From an uncultured Bacteroidales bacterium (GTDB taxonomy: Bacteria > Bacteroidota > Bacteroidia > Bacteroidales > WCHB1-69): 34,912 bases of DNA. A program made the position numbers and the translations under genes. The stretch is from the NCBI GenBank assembly GCA_946409645.1, contig CAMJXE010000026.1:1-34912 (forward strand). Reading direction: 5' to 3'. Each line of letters starts with the position of its first letter. The first letter of the stretch is position 1. This document shows, one piece after another, positions 22,302 to 28,315 of the stretch. Below the pieces are notes generated by a model. It did not search any database. It was given only the letters and a program-made list of their open reading frames with translations, and had not been told where the DNA came from.

Positions 22302-23534
22302 ATGCTGAACTTAAAACGATTTGCTATCTGTTGGGCACTGGTGTGCCTCTGCCTCCCCGGCGCAATGTTTGCCCAAACCTGCAGCCGTTATGCCGCACCG
22401 GTGTTTGATAATGTCATGAAAACCTCCGGAATCCCCTTCAGCAGCGCCGCGGGAATAGGCCAGTCCACGCCTGCCACCCTCAGTCTCGACTTCTACGAGC
22501 CCTCCGGTGACACGCTCTCCGCGCGCCCGTTGGTGATCACGGTCTTCGGCGGCGCGTTCGTGGCCGGAAACCGCGAATGGTGCGACATGGTGGCCTACTG
22601 CTCCCGTCTCGCCAAACACGGCTACGCGGCCGCCTCCATCGATTACCGCCTGCTGCCCATCTTCTCTGTCAACGCCACTTCCCTTGTCAGGACCGCTTAT
22701 ATGGCCTCGCAGGACGTGAGCTCCGCCGTCCGCTTCTTCAAAGCGCACTGTGACGACTACAGGATAGATACCAACAATATTTTCCTGCTCGGCAATTCCG
22801 CCGGCTCCATCGCCATCCTTAACGAGATATTCCTGTCGGATGAAGAGAGACCCGCCGAGACGTTCATTTCCCCGGACTTGGGCCCCATGAACAGCTCGGG
22901 ATATGCCGAATACGCAGGCTTCTCCTCCAAGGTGGCCGGCGCGGTGGCGCAATGGGGCGGCGTGCTCGACAAGGAGGTCATAGATGCCGATGAGTATGTG
23001 CCGCTTTGTATGATCCACGGCACCGAAGACGAAATAGTCCCCTACGATTCTGGCTATTGCTACTCGTCGTGGACATCTTCCATAATGCCTTATATGTATG
23101 GCTCCCATATCATTGCGGAGCATCTGGATTTTCTCGGGATTGAGGATTATGAGCTCCATACGTTTGAGGGCGAGAAACATAGCTTTTACATCACCTCGTT
23201 CACCGTGCTTCTACAAGACAAATTCGACACCTGCTTCAGCATTGTTCGTGATTTTCTCTATAGACATCTGGATCTTTCGCCGGATGTGGGTGTTTCACAG
23301 TATGTTGCGGATCCTGTCAGAATGTACCCAAATCCCGCCTCCGACCTGCTTTTTGTTGAGCGGAAGGACGGAGCCGAGATTTCGCACATTGCGTTGTACG
23401 ACATGCAGGGGCGTGCAGTCGGGGAGTCCGACCGTTCTCCTGTCGGGATCGGTCACCTGCCGTCTGGTCTCTATCTCGTGCATGTGACGGATTCGGATGG
23501 ACTGGAGAGCATCCAAAAGGTGGTTGTCAGGTGA
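22302..23534 (+). CDS. Secreted alpha/beta-hydrolase (esterase-like) with T9SS sorting tail
   Basis: A 410-residue exported enzyme. With the ATG at 22302 the signal peptide is MLNLKRFAICWALVCLCLPG to AMFAQ; in-frame ATGs at 22254 and 22275 lie at or before the likely transcription start. The hydrolase core spans about residues 35-320: oxyanion-hole region VFGGAFVAGNRE (HGG-like, with F in place of H), DYRLLP, nucleophile elbow GNSAGS with S166, acid in HGTEDEIVP, and histidine in GEKHSFY. This order fits carboxylesterase or feruloyl-esterase-like BD-FAE enzymes; the substrate is unknown. The C-terminal 75 residues are a T9SS type A domain (MYPNPASDLLFV, ALYDMQGRAV, LPSGLYLVHV, QKVVVR). It is convergent with the HicB-like gene, 8 nt apart. 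Confidence 0.85.
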   Translation: MLNLKRFAICWALVCLCLPGAMFAQTCSRYAAPVFDNVMKTSGIPFSSAAGIGQSTPATLSLDFYEPSGDTLSARPLVITVFGGAFVAGNREWCDMVAYCSRLAKHGYAAASIDYRLLPIFSVNATSLVRTAYMASQDVSSAVRFFKAHCDDYRIDTNNIFLLGNSAGSIAILNEIFLSDEERPAETFISPDLGPMNSSGYAEYAGFSSKVAGAVAQWGGVLDKEVIDADEYVPLCMIHGTEDEIVPYDSGYCYSSWTSSIMPYMYGSHIIAEHLDFLGIEDYELHTFEGEKHSFYITSFTVLLQDKFDTCFSIVRDFLYRHLDLSPDVGVSQYVADPVRMYPNPASDLLFVERKDGAEISHIALYDMQGRAVGESDRSPVGIGHLPSGLYLVHVTDSDGLESIQKVVVR

Positions 23535-23542
23535 CCGTCCGG

Positions 23543-23947
23543 CTACACCAACCGCATCGCCAACAGTTCTCTGCCGATTTTGTGAACGGCATCCTGGATT
23601 TTCGACGCCTGCTTCTCCGACACGTACTGTCCTCGCTTGTACTGCCGCATCAGCGAAGGGTTGATGCCCGCCCTATCGGCTAATTTGGTCATGTTTAGAT
23701 AGTTGTAGCAGTTCAAGAACGACGGGAGGTCGTATTTGAACTCGAATATGGTGTTTTTCAAGTCATCTGGATCATGACGGCCTTCCTCCTCAAAAACCTC
23801 AATAAATTCTTTCACTGTATTTTCAAAGTCGGCTTTGGCTTCAGCGACAGTGTTGCCATCCCCGTAGATAGTTGACTCGGTATCAGGGGTAAAAATGGCG
23901 AACGTGCCATTATGGCCTCTTTCGATTAATGCTGTGGTTTTTTTCAT
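23543..23947 (-). CDS. Orphan HicB-like antitoxin with C-terminal HTH
   Basis: A 134-residue protein starting MKKTTALIERGHNG at 23947. The first half is a HicB-like partial RNase H fold (LIERG-x-x-GTFAIFTPD, GDGNTVAEAKADFENTVKEF). The second half is helical and ends in an HTH (MTKLADRAGINPSLMRQYKRG and SEKQASKIQDAVHKIGREL), so DNA binding is likely. HicB normally neutralises the adjacent HicA mRNA interferase, but I find no HicA-sized frame on either side: downstream is the convergent esterase, upstream a 258-nt gap to dpp5. Similar solitary HicB-like proteins are common in Bacteroidales and may be regulators rather than antitoxins. A strong promoter precedes it. Confidence 0.82.
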   Translation of the reverse strand: MKKTTALIERGHNGTFAIFTPDTESTIYGDGNTVAEAKADFENTVKEFIEVFEEEGRHDPDDLKNTIFEFKYDLPSFLNCYNYLNMTKLADRAGINPSLMRQYKRGQYVSEKQASKIQDAVHKIGRELLAMRLV

Positions 23948-23969
23948 AATGACACATGATTTCAGACTG

Positions 23970-24000
23970 CAAATATACATCAAAAACACCCATTTGTCAA
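23970..24000 (-). promoter_or_regulatory. Bacteroidetes-type promoter, HicB-like gene
   Basis: On the minus strand: TTG (24000-23998), 20-nt spacer, TATATTTG (23977-23970), then CAG. Transcription start near 23963, about 16 nt before the ATG at 23947. Confidence 0.8.
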
Positions 24001-24125
24001 TGGTTTTGCGAATTTTGTTTCTTTCTGAAAATCAATTTGTTATAATTTAAATTTAACTAATCGTTTTCAAATGATTGGTTTTTGTGGCGGGGTTTTCGCA
24101 GAAACGGACACGTCTCTCGCAACTG

Positions 24126-24153
24126 CTAACTACTAACTACTAACTTTTAACTG
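24126..24153 (+). repeat. Period-7 array, unit CTAACTA
   Basis: CTAACTA, CTAACTA, CTAACTT, TTAACTG stand just upstream of the dpp5 -7 box, in the position where a -33 region would be. Confidence 0.75.
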
Positions 24154-24162
24154 TATTTTTAT

Positions 24163-24170
24163 TACCTTTG
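24163..24170 (+). promoter_or_regulatory. Bacteroidetes -7 box, dpp5
   Basis: TACCTTTG followed by CACCC, 35 nt before the dpp5 ATG. The expected -33 site falls inside the heptamer array and has no TTG. Confidence 0.65.
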
Positions 24171-24205
24171 CACCCTCGAATTCGGAATAATTAAAACCCC
24201 TGAAT

Positions 24206-26314
24206 ATGAAGAAACTTTTTATCACAATTGCTTTGCTGACGCTGGTTTGCGCCTGCAACAAGAAAGAAACGAAATCCGATGCCAAGGTTATCGGAAAGCC
24301 CGAGATACAGGTCCAGGACGGTCGCTTCACCCCCGAAGTGATGTGGGCGTTGGGCAAAATGACCGACAAGGCCGTCTCCCCCGACGGCAAACGCATCGCT
24401 TACATCGTCACCTATTATGACATGGAGCAGAACAAGGGCAACGCCGAAATCTACCTCATCCCCAGCGTGGGTGGCAAGGCCGACCGTCTGACCACCACCG
24501 CCTCTAACGAGTTCAACCTCGTGTGGCAGGATGACGAGACGCTGCTTTTCTGTCGCGACAACGACATCATCTCCATGGCGATGAAAGACGGTCGCGAGAA
24601 GACTGTCGGCACGGTGGAGAGCGGTATCGAGGGCTTCAAGCTCGCGCCCGACGGTAAGTCCATCGTTTACATCACCACCAAACCGGTGAAACGCCCCGGC
24701 CACCTCGAAAAACTCTATGCCGGCCTTGACAAGACCACCGGCCGCATCAACGAGGATTTGATGTACCGCCATTGGGACAACTGGGTGGATGAATATCCGC
24801 AGATTTTCCTTGCCGATTTTGACGGCAGTAAGGTGGATGTGGATAACGCCACTTGCTTGATTGACAGTACTTTCGAGTGCCCAATGCGCCCATGGGGTGG
24901 GGTGGAACAGTATAACTACAGTCCCGACAGCAAGAAGATTGCCTACACTTGCCGCAAGAAGACTGGTTACGACTATGCCCATTCCACCAACAGCGACATT
25001 TTCCTGTATGATATCCAGCAAAAGACGACCCAGAACCTCAGCGAGGGCATTATGGGCTACGACCAGAACCCCGTGTTCAGCCACAACGGCAAGTACATCG
25101 CATGGGAGAGCATGGAACGCGACGGTTATGAAAGCGACCTGATTCGTCTGATGGTGCTGGATCTCGAAACCGGCGAGCGCACCAACATGTCGGAGAACTT
25201 CGACTATTACTTCACCGGCATCAGCTGGACGGAAGACGACAAGGAGATTCTCGGTGTGGTGTATTACCGCGGCACCGACCAGATCTTTGCCTGCAACCCT
25301 GAAACCAAGGAGTTCCGCCAGATTTCATACGGTTATCATGATGTGCACAGCTTCGAGTTGGTCAATGGCAAACTTTACGCTGACCAAGTGTCAATGCAGT
25401 ATCCTTCAGAGATTTACGTCTATAACCTGACCGACAACAAAGGTGAAGGAAAGAAGGTTTCCGCCATCAACGACGATGTTCTTTCTCAGGTGCGCATGGG
25501 CAAGGTTGAAGAGCACTGGATCAAGACTGTCGATGGCAAGGAGATGCTCACGTGGCTGATCTATCCCTACAACTACGACAGTACGAAGACCTATCCGGCG
25601 TTGCTCTATTGTGAGGGCGGTCCGCAATCCGAAGTGGGCCAGTTCTGGAGCACCCGTTGGAACTTCATGGTGATGAGCGGAGCGGAATACTTCATCATCG
25701 CGCCCAACCGAAGAGGCACAGTCGGCTTTGGTCAAGCGTGGACCGAGCAGATCAGCGGCGACTACGGTGGTCTCTGTATGCAGGATTACATGCGTGCGGC
25801 CGACTTTTTCGCTGACAGTGTGAAACAGATCGACAAAGAGCGTCTCGGAGCCTGCGGCGCAAGCTTCGGCGGCTACAGCGTCTATTGGTTAGCCGGCCAC
25901 AACCACGACGTGAAGGGCTACAATGAAGGTCGTCGTTTCAAGGCCTTCCTGGCGCACAACGGCATGTTCAATTTCGAGCAGCAATATCTGGAGACCGAGG
26001 AGATGTGGTTCGACAATTGGGACATCGGCGGTCCGTATTGGGATTGGAACAATCCGCAGGTCAAGAAGAGCTACGCCAACTCTCCGCATTTGTTTGTCGA
26101 TAAATGGAATACACCCATTTGCGTGATTCACAGCGAGTTCGACTTCCGTATTGTGGCTTCAGAGGGTATGGCGGCCTACAATGCCGCGCAGATGCTCCAC
26201 ATTCCGAGCCGTTACCTCTACTTCCCGGACGAAACCCACTGGGTGCTGAAACCGCAGAACAGCCTGTTGTGGCACCGCAACTTCATCGACTGGTTCGATA
26301 CGAATTTGAGATAG
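24206..26314 (+). CDS. dpp5: Dipeptidyl-peptidase 5-type S9 serine peptidase, lipoprotein
   Basis: A 702-residue prolyl-oligopeptidase-family enzyme that likely removes dipeptides from peptides taken into the periplasm, as Porphyromonas gingivalis DPP5 does. A lipoprotein signal MKKLFITIALLTLVCAC ends at C17, so it is membrane-anchored. Residues about 40-430 are the beta-propeller, with DPP5-specific blocks LMYRHWDNWVDEYP and KKTGYDYAHSTNSDIFLYD, and EGIMGYDQNPVFS. The C-terminal hydrolase has GASFGGYSVYW with S553, D646 in SEFDFRIVASEGMAA and H678 in FPDETHWVLKPQNSL, the complete triad; GGPQSEVGQFWS and QISGDYGG are also typical. The length fits DPP5 (about 684) plus the lipoprotein leader. 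A terminator follows. Confidence 0.94.
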   Translation: MKKLFITIALLTLVCACNKKETKSDAKVIGKPEIQVQDGRFTPEVMWALGKMTDKAVSPDGKRIAYIVTYYDMEQNKGNAEIYLIPSVGGKADRLTTTASNEFNLVWQDDETLLFCRDNDIISMAMKDGREKTVGTVESGIEGFKLAPDGKSIVYITTKPVKRPGHLEKLYAGLDKTTGRINEDLMYRHWDNWVDEYPQIFLADFDGSKVDVDNATCLIDSTFECPMRPWGGVEQYNYSPDSKKIAYTCRKKTGYDYAHSTNSDIFLYDIQQKTTQNLSEGIMGYDQNPVFSHNGKYIAWESMERDGYESDLIRLMVLDLETGERTNMSENFDYYFTGISWTEDDKEILGVVYYRGTDQIFACNPETKEFRQISYGYHDVHSFELVNGKLYADQVSMQYPSEIYVYNLTDNKGEGKKVSAINDDVLSQVRMGKVEEHWIKTVDGKEMLTWLIYPYNYDSTKTYPALLYCEGGPQSEVGQFWSTRWNFMVMSGAEYFIIAPNRRGTVGFGQAWTEQISGDYGGLCMQDYMRAADFFADSVKQIDKERLGACGASFGGYSVYWLAGHNHDVKGYNEGRRFKAFLAHNGMFNFEQQYLETEEMWFDNWDIGGPYWDWNNPQVKKSYANSPHLFVDKWNTPICVIHSEFDFRIVASEGMAAYNAAQMLHIPSRYLYFPDETHWVLKPQNSLLWHRNFIDWFDTNLR

Positions 26315-26349
26315 TTTGCGGTAATTGATTTTTTGCGGAAAATGTGAAA

Positions 26350-26386
26350 AAGCGCGGAATCCCCAAAGGTTTCCGCGCTTGTTTTG
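26350..26386 (+). terminator. Intrinsic terminator of dpp5
   Basis: AAGCGCGGAA (26350-26359) pairs with TTCCGCGCTT (26371-26380), followed by GTTTTG, 35 nt after the dpp5 stop. Confidence 0.85.
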
Positions 26387-26394
26387 TTGAAAGC

Positions 26395-26424
26395 AAAAAA
26401 AACCGGCTCGAAAGAACCGGTTTT
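26395..26424 (-). terminator. Intrinsic terminator of rplY
   Basis: Read on the minus strand: AAAACCGG, 10-nt loop, CCGGTTTT continuing to a run of eight T. It lies 22 nt after the rplY stop, back to back with the dpp5 terminator. Confidence 0.88.
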
Positions 26425-26446
26425 CCTGTTATCTGGAAATGAACGA

Positions 26447-27034
26447 TTAAGCCTCTTCTTCAGCGCCTTCCTCAGTGGCGGCAGCGGCGGAACCGCGGGT
26501 CGGAACCACTTGGATGATCACCTTGTTGGGGTTGTCAACGATTTCGAGGTTGTCAACATGAACGTCGCCAATCTTGGTCATGTCGTTGATGTCCAGGTTG
26601 GAGATGTCAGAAACGATCTCTTCGGGGATGTTCTCAAGCAGACCACGAACTTTCAGTTTGCGAACGCGTTTTTTGAGCAGACCACCCTTCAAGACACCGG
26701 GAGAGGTGCCGGAGATCTTCAACGGAATCTCGATGGTGAGGGGTTTGCCATCGACAACTTCGAGGAAATCGACATGCAGAAGCTTGTCGGTGATGGCATG
26801 GAACTGTGTCTCTTGCACGATAGCCTTGCGAACGTCACCGTCGATGTTGACTTCAGCGTATTTCACTTCGGGAGTGTAGAGCAGGCTCTTGAACTGTCTC
26901 TCCTCTACAACGAACATTTTTTGGTCTTTTCCGCCGTAAATCACGCACGGAATCATGCCCTGATTGCGTTGGGCCTTTGCATCTTTTTTCCCTACGTTCT
27001 CTCTCAGAGAACCGCTAATAGATACTGATTTCAT
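26447..27034 (-). CDS. rplY: 50S ribosomal protein L25, general stress protein Ctc form
   Basis: L25 binds 5S rRNA in the large subunit. The 195-residue length is the two-domain CTC form: an N-terminal 5S-binding domain (residues 1 to about 90, with GKKDAKAQRNQGMIPCVIYGG and HVDFLEV) followed by the TL5/CTC C-terminal beta domain (VDGKPLTIEIPLKISGTSPGV, LENIPEEIVSDISNLDINDMTKIGDV) and an acidic Ala/Glu tail. The usual downstream gene pth is not here. A TATCTTTG box lies 40 nt upstream and a clear terminator follows, so it is monocistronic. Confidence 0.95.
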   Translation of the reverse strand: MKSVSISGSLRENVGKKDAKAQRNQGMIPCVIYGGKDQKMFVVEERQFKSLLYTPEVKYAEVNIDGDVRKAIVQETQFHAITDKLLHVDFLEVVDGKPLTIEIPLKISGTSPGVLKGGLLKKRVRKLKVRGLLENIPEEIVSDISNLDINDMTKIGDVHVDNLEIVDNPNKVIIQVVPTRGSAAAATEEGAEEEA

Positions 27035-27073
27035 ACTGTTTATTAATTAATTAAGGTGTTTTTAAATCGGCGG

Positions 27074-27081
27074 CAAAGATA
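27074..27081 (-). promoter_or_regulatory. Bacteroidetes -7 box, rplY
   Basis: Reads TATCTTTG then CCGCC on the minus strand, 40 nt before the ATG. Confidence 0.65.
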
Positions 27082-27116
27082 CGTTTTTTTTTGATACGCT
27101 CCGCAGCTTTTTGGGA

Positions 27117-27184
27117 GTTAAAAGGTTAAAAGGTTAGAAGGTTAAGAGGTTGGAAGGTTAGAAGGTTAGAGGGTTAAAAGGTTA
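27117..27184 (+). repeat. Octamer array, unit GTTAAAAG, 8.5 copies (left flank of the S23 gene)
   Basis: GTTAAAAG, GTTAAAAG, GTTAGAAG, GTTAAGAG, GTTGGAAG, GTTAGAAG, GTTAGAGG, GTTAAAAG, GTTA. Period 8 rather than 7. Its first 26 nt match the reverse complement of the array after the S23 gene at 24 of 26 positions. Confidence 0.92.
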
Positions 27185-27243
27185 TTAATGATTGGATGTT
27201 GATATTTTAAATCAAAATTATTAGTTTATTATAATTTATTTAT

Positions 27244-27251
27244 TATTTTTG
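27244..27251 (+). promoter_or_regulatory. Bacteroidetes -7 box, S23 gene
   Basis: TATTTTTG followed by CAAAC, 46 nt before the ATG at 27298, in very AT-rich DNA. Confidence 0.6.
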
Positions 27252-27297
27252 CAAACATAAATTATTGTGAAACAAATTGTATTATAAAAAGAAAGTC

Positions 27298-27675
27298 ATG
27301 TCAGAAACAAAATTTTCATTTGAAAAATTGGCAGTTTGGCAAGAAGTACGTAAACTTGTTGCAGAGTGTTATTCTCTTGTATGTAAATTTCCTAAAGAAG
27401 AAAAATATGCTTTAGGAAATCAAATTCGTAGGGCGGTAGTTTCAATTGCTTCTAACATAGCAGAAGGGAGTGGAAGAGTATCATTAAAAGAGAAAATGCA
27501 TTTTATTGAAATAGCATACGGTTCATTAATGGAAGTTTACTGCCAACTTCAAATCGCATGTGATTTAAAATTCATTAATGAAACAGACCTTAAGAGCATG
27601 AGAACACGATTCTCTTTAGTTTCCATTATGCTTACAGCTCTTCGTTCTGCATTTCAAAAACGCTTACCCCATTAA
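27298..27675 (+). CDS. Four-helix-bundle protein, 23S rRNA intervening-sequence (S23) family
   Basis: A 125-residue all-helical protein. I choose the ATG at 27298 (MSETKFSFEKLAVWQ) over one seven codons upstream because the family begins with F-x-x-L-x-VWQ. The core QIRRAVVSIASNIAEGSGR is the family signature. The last residues and the stop lie at the edge of a TTAACCTC-type array. Family members are encoded in intervening sequences of 23S rRNA genes in Leptospira and Coxiella, and relatives serve as accessory proteins of diversity-generating retroelements; in Bacteroidetes many stand alone and their role is not known. This gene is clearly more AT-rich than its neighbours and is flanked by inverted arrays, which suggests recent arrival as a unit. 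Confidence 0.9.
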   Translation: MSETKFSFEKLAVWQEVRKLVAECYSLVCKFPKEEKYALGNQIRRAVVSIASNIAEGSGRVSLKEKMHFIEIAYGSLMEVYCQLQIACDLKFINETDLKSMRTRFSLVSIMLTALRSAFQKRLPH

Positions 27676-27729
27676 CCTCTTAACCTTTTAACCTTTTCAA
27701 CATCAACCTACAACCTACCTACTAACTGT
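27672..27729 (+). repeat. Octamer/heptamer array (right flank of the S23 gene, running into msrC)
   Basis: TTAACCTC, TTAACCTT, TTAACCTT, TT (27672-27697) is the inverted partner of the left array. It passes into looser 7-nt units (TCAACAT, CAACCTA, CAACCTA, CCTACTA) up to 27725, which supply the stop codon and last codons of msrC on the minus strand. Confidence 0.8.
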
Positions 27730-28148
27730 TCAAGGTATTGGGCGTCCACATCGTCAAAAGTCCCCAGCCGGTCGCTGTCGATGTCGAGGACGGCGACGAC
27801 CTCATCGTTTTGGAAAACCGGGACGACAATTTCGCTGCGGGAGGCGGAGGAACAGGCGATGTGTCCGGGGAATTGTTCCACGTCGGGAACCACGAGGGTT
27901 TTACGTTCTTTCCACGCGCTGCCGCACACGCCGCGCCCGAACGGGATGCGCGTGCAGGCCAACGGTCCTTGGAACGGTCCAAGTACCAACTCGTCGCCGA
28001 TGACGCGGTAGAACCCCGTCCACCAGAATCCGAAAGTCTCGTGCAGCATGGCCGTCAAGTTCGCCATGTTGGCGATGATATCGACGTTTTCGTCCATCAC
28101 CGCTTGCACTTGCGGGAGGAGGTCTTCGTATTGTTCTCTCTTGTTCAT
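27708..28148 (-). CDS. msrC: Free methionine-(R)-sulfoxide reductase (GAF domain)
   Basis: fRMsr reduces free methionine-R-sulfoxide, part of oxidative-stress repair. With the ATG at 28148 (MNKREQYEDLL) it has 146 residues, one GAF domain. The in-frame ATG at 28226 lies in the hairpin element. The three redox cysteines are present at C65, C75 and C99 in PLACTRIPFGRGVCG and GHIACSSASRSEIVVP, with the same 10- and 24-residue spacing as E. coli C84, C94 and C118. The C-terminal LVGRL is encoded by the adjacent tandem array. It lies 167 nt after the acyl-CoA ligase gene on the same strand, with the third multi-hairpin element between. Confidence 0.94.
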   Translation of the reverse strand: MNKREQYEDLLPQVQAVMDENVDIIANMANLTAMLHETFGFWWTGFYRVIGDELVLGPFQGPLACTRIPFGRGVCGSAWKERKTLVVPDVEQFPGHIACSSASRSEIVVPVFQNDEVVAVLDIDSDRLGTFDDVDAQYLEQLVGRL

Positions 28149-28204
28149 ATTCGTATCGTTTATATATACATTGTCCATACATCGTATCATCGTCGTTATC
28201 CGTT

Positions 28205-28271
28205 CCAGGGGTTTCGCTGCGCTCACCCCTGGCTACCAAGCTCTTGCCCCTAACGGGGCTGCTCAAGGAAG
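28205..28271 (-). repeat. Multi-hairpin intergenic element, copy 3 (diverged stems)
   Basis: On the minus strand it begins TTCCTTGAGCAGCC, has a hairpin GCCCC-GTTA-GGGGC (28246-28259), then CCAGGGGT/ACCCCTGG (28205-28212 with 28225-28232) around the 12-nt loop GAGCGCAGCGAA. Both stems differ in sequence from copies 1 and 2 on both arms, so pairing is kept; stem length of 8 bp and loop length of 12 nt equal those of the main hairpin in copies 1 and 2. Confidence 0.8.
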
Positions 28272-28315
28272 AAGTTTAATATATTTGGGCTTTTCGTCAC
28301 CTTTCCAACTGCTAA

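Noticed and set aside
27117..27729. S23 module as an insertion sequence
   Set aside because: No transposase is encoded and no target-site duplication is evident; the flanks are tandem arrays rather than unique terminal repeats.
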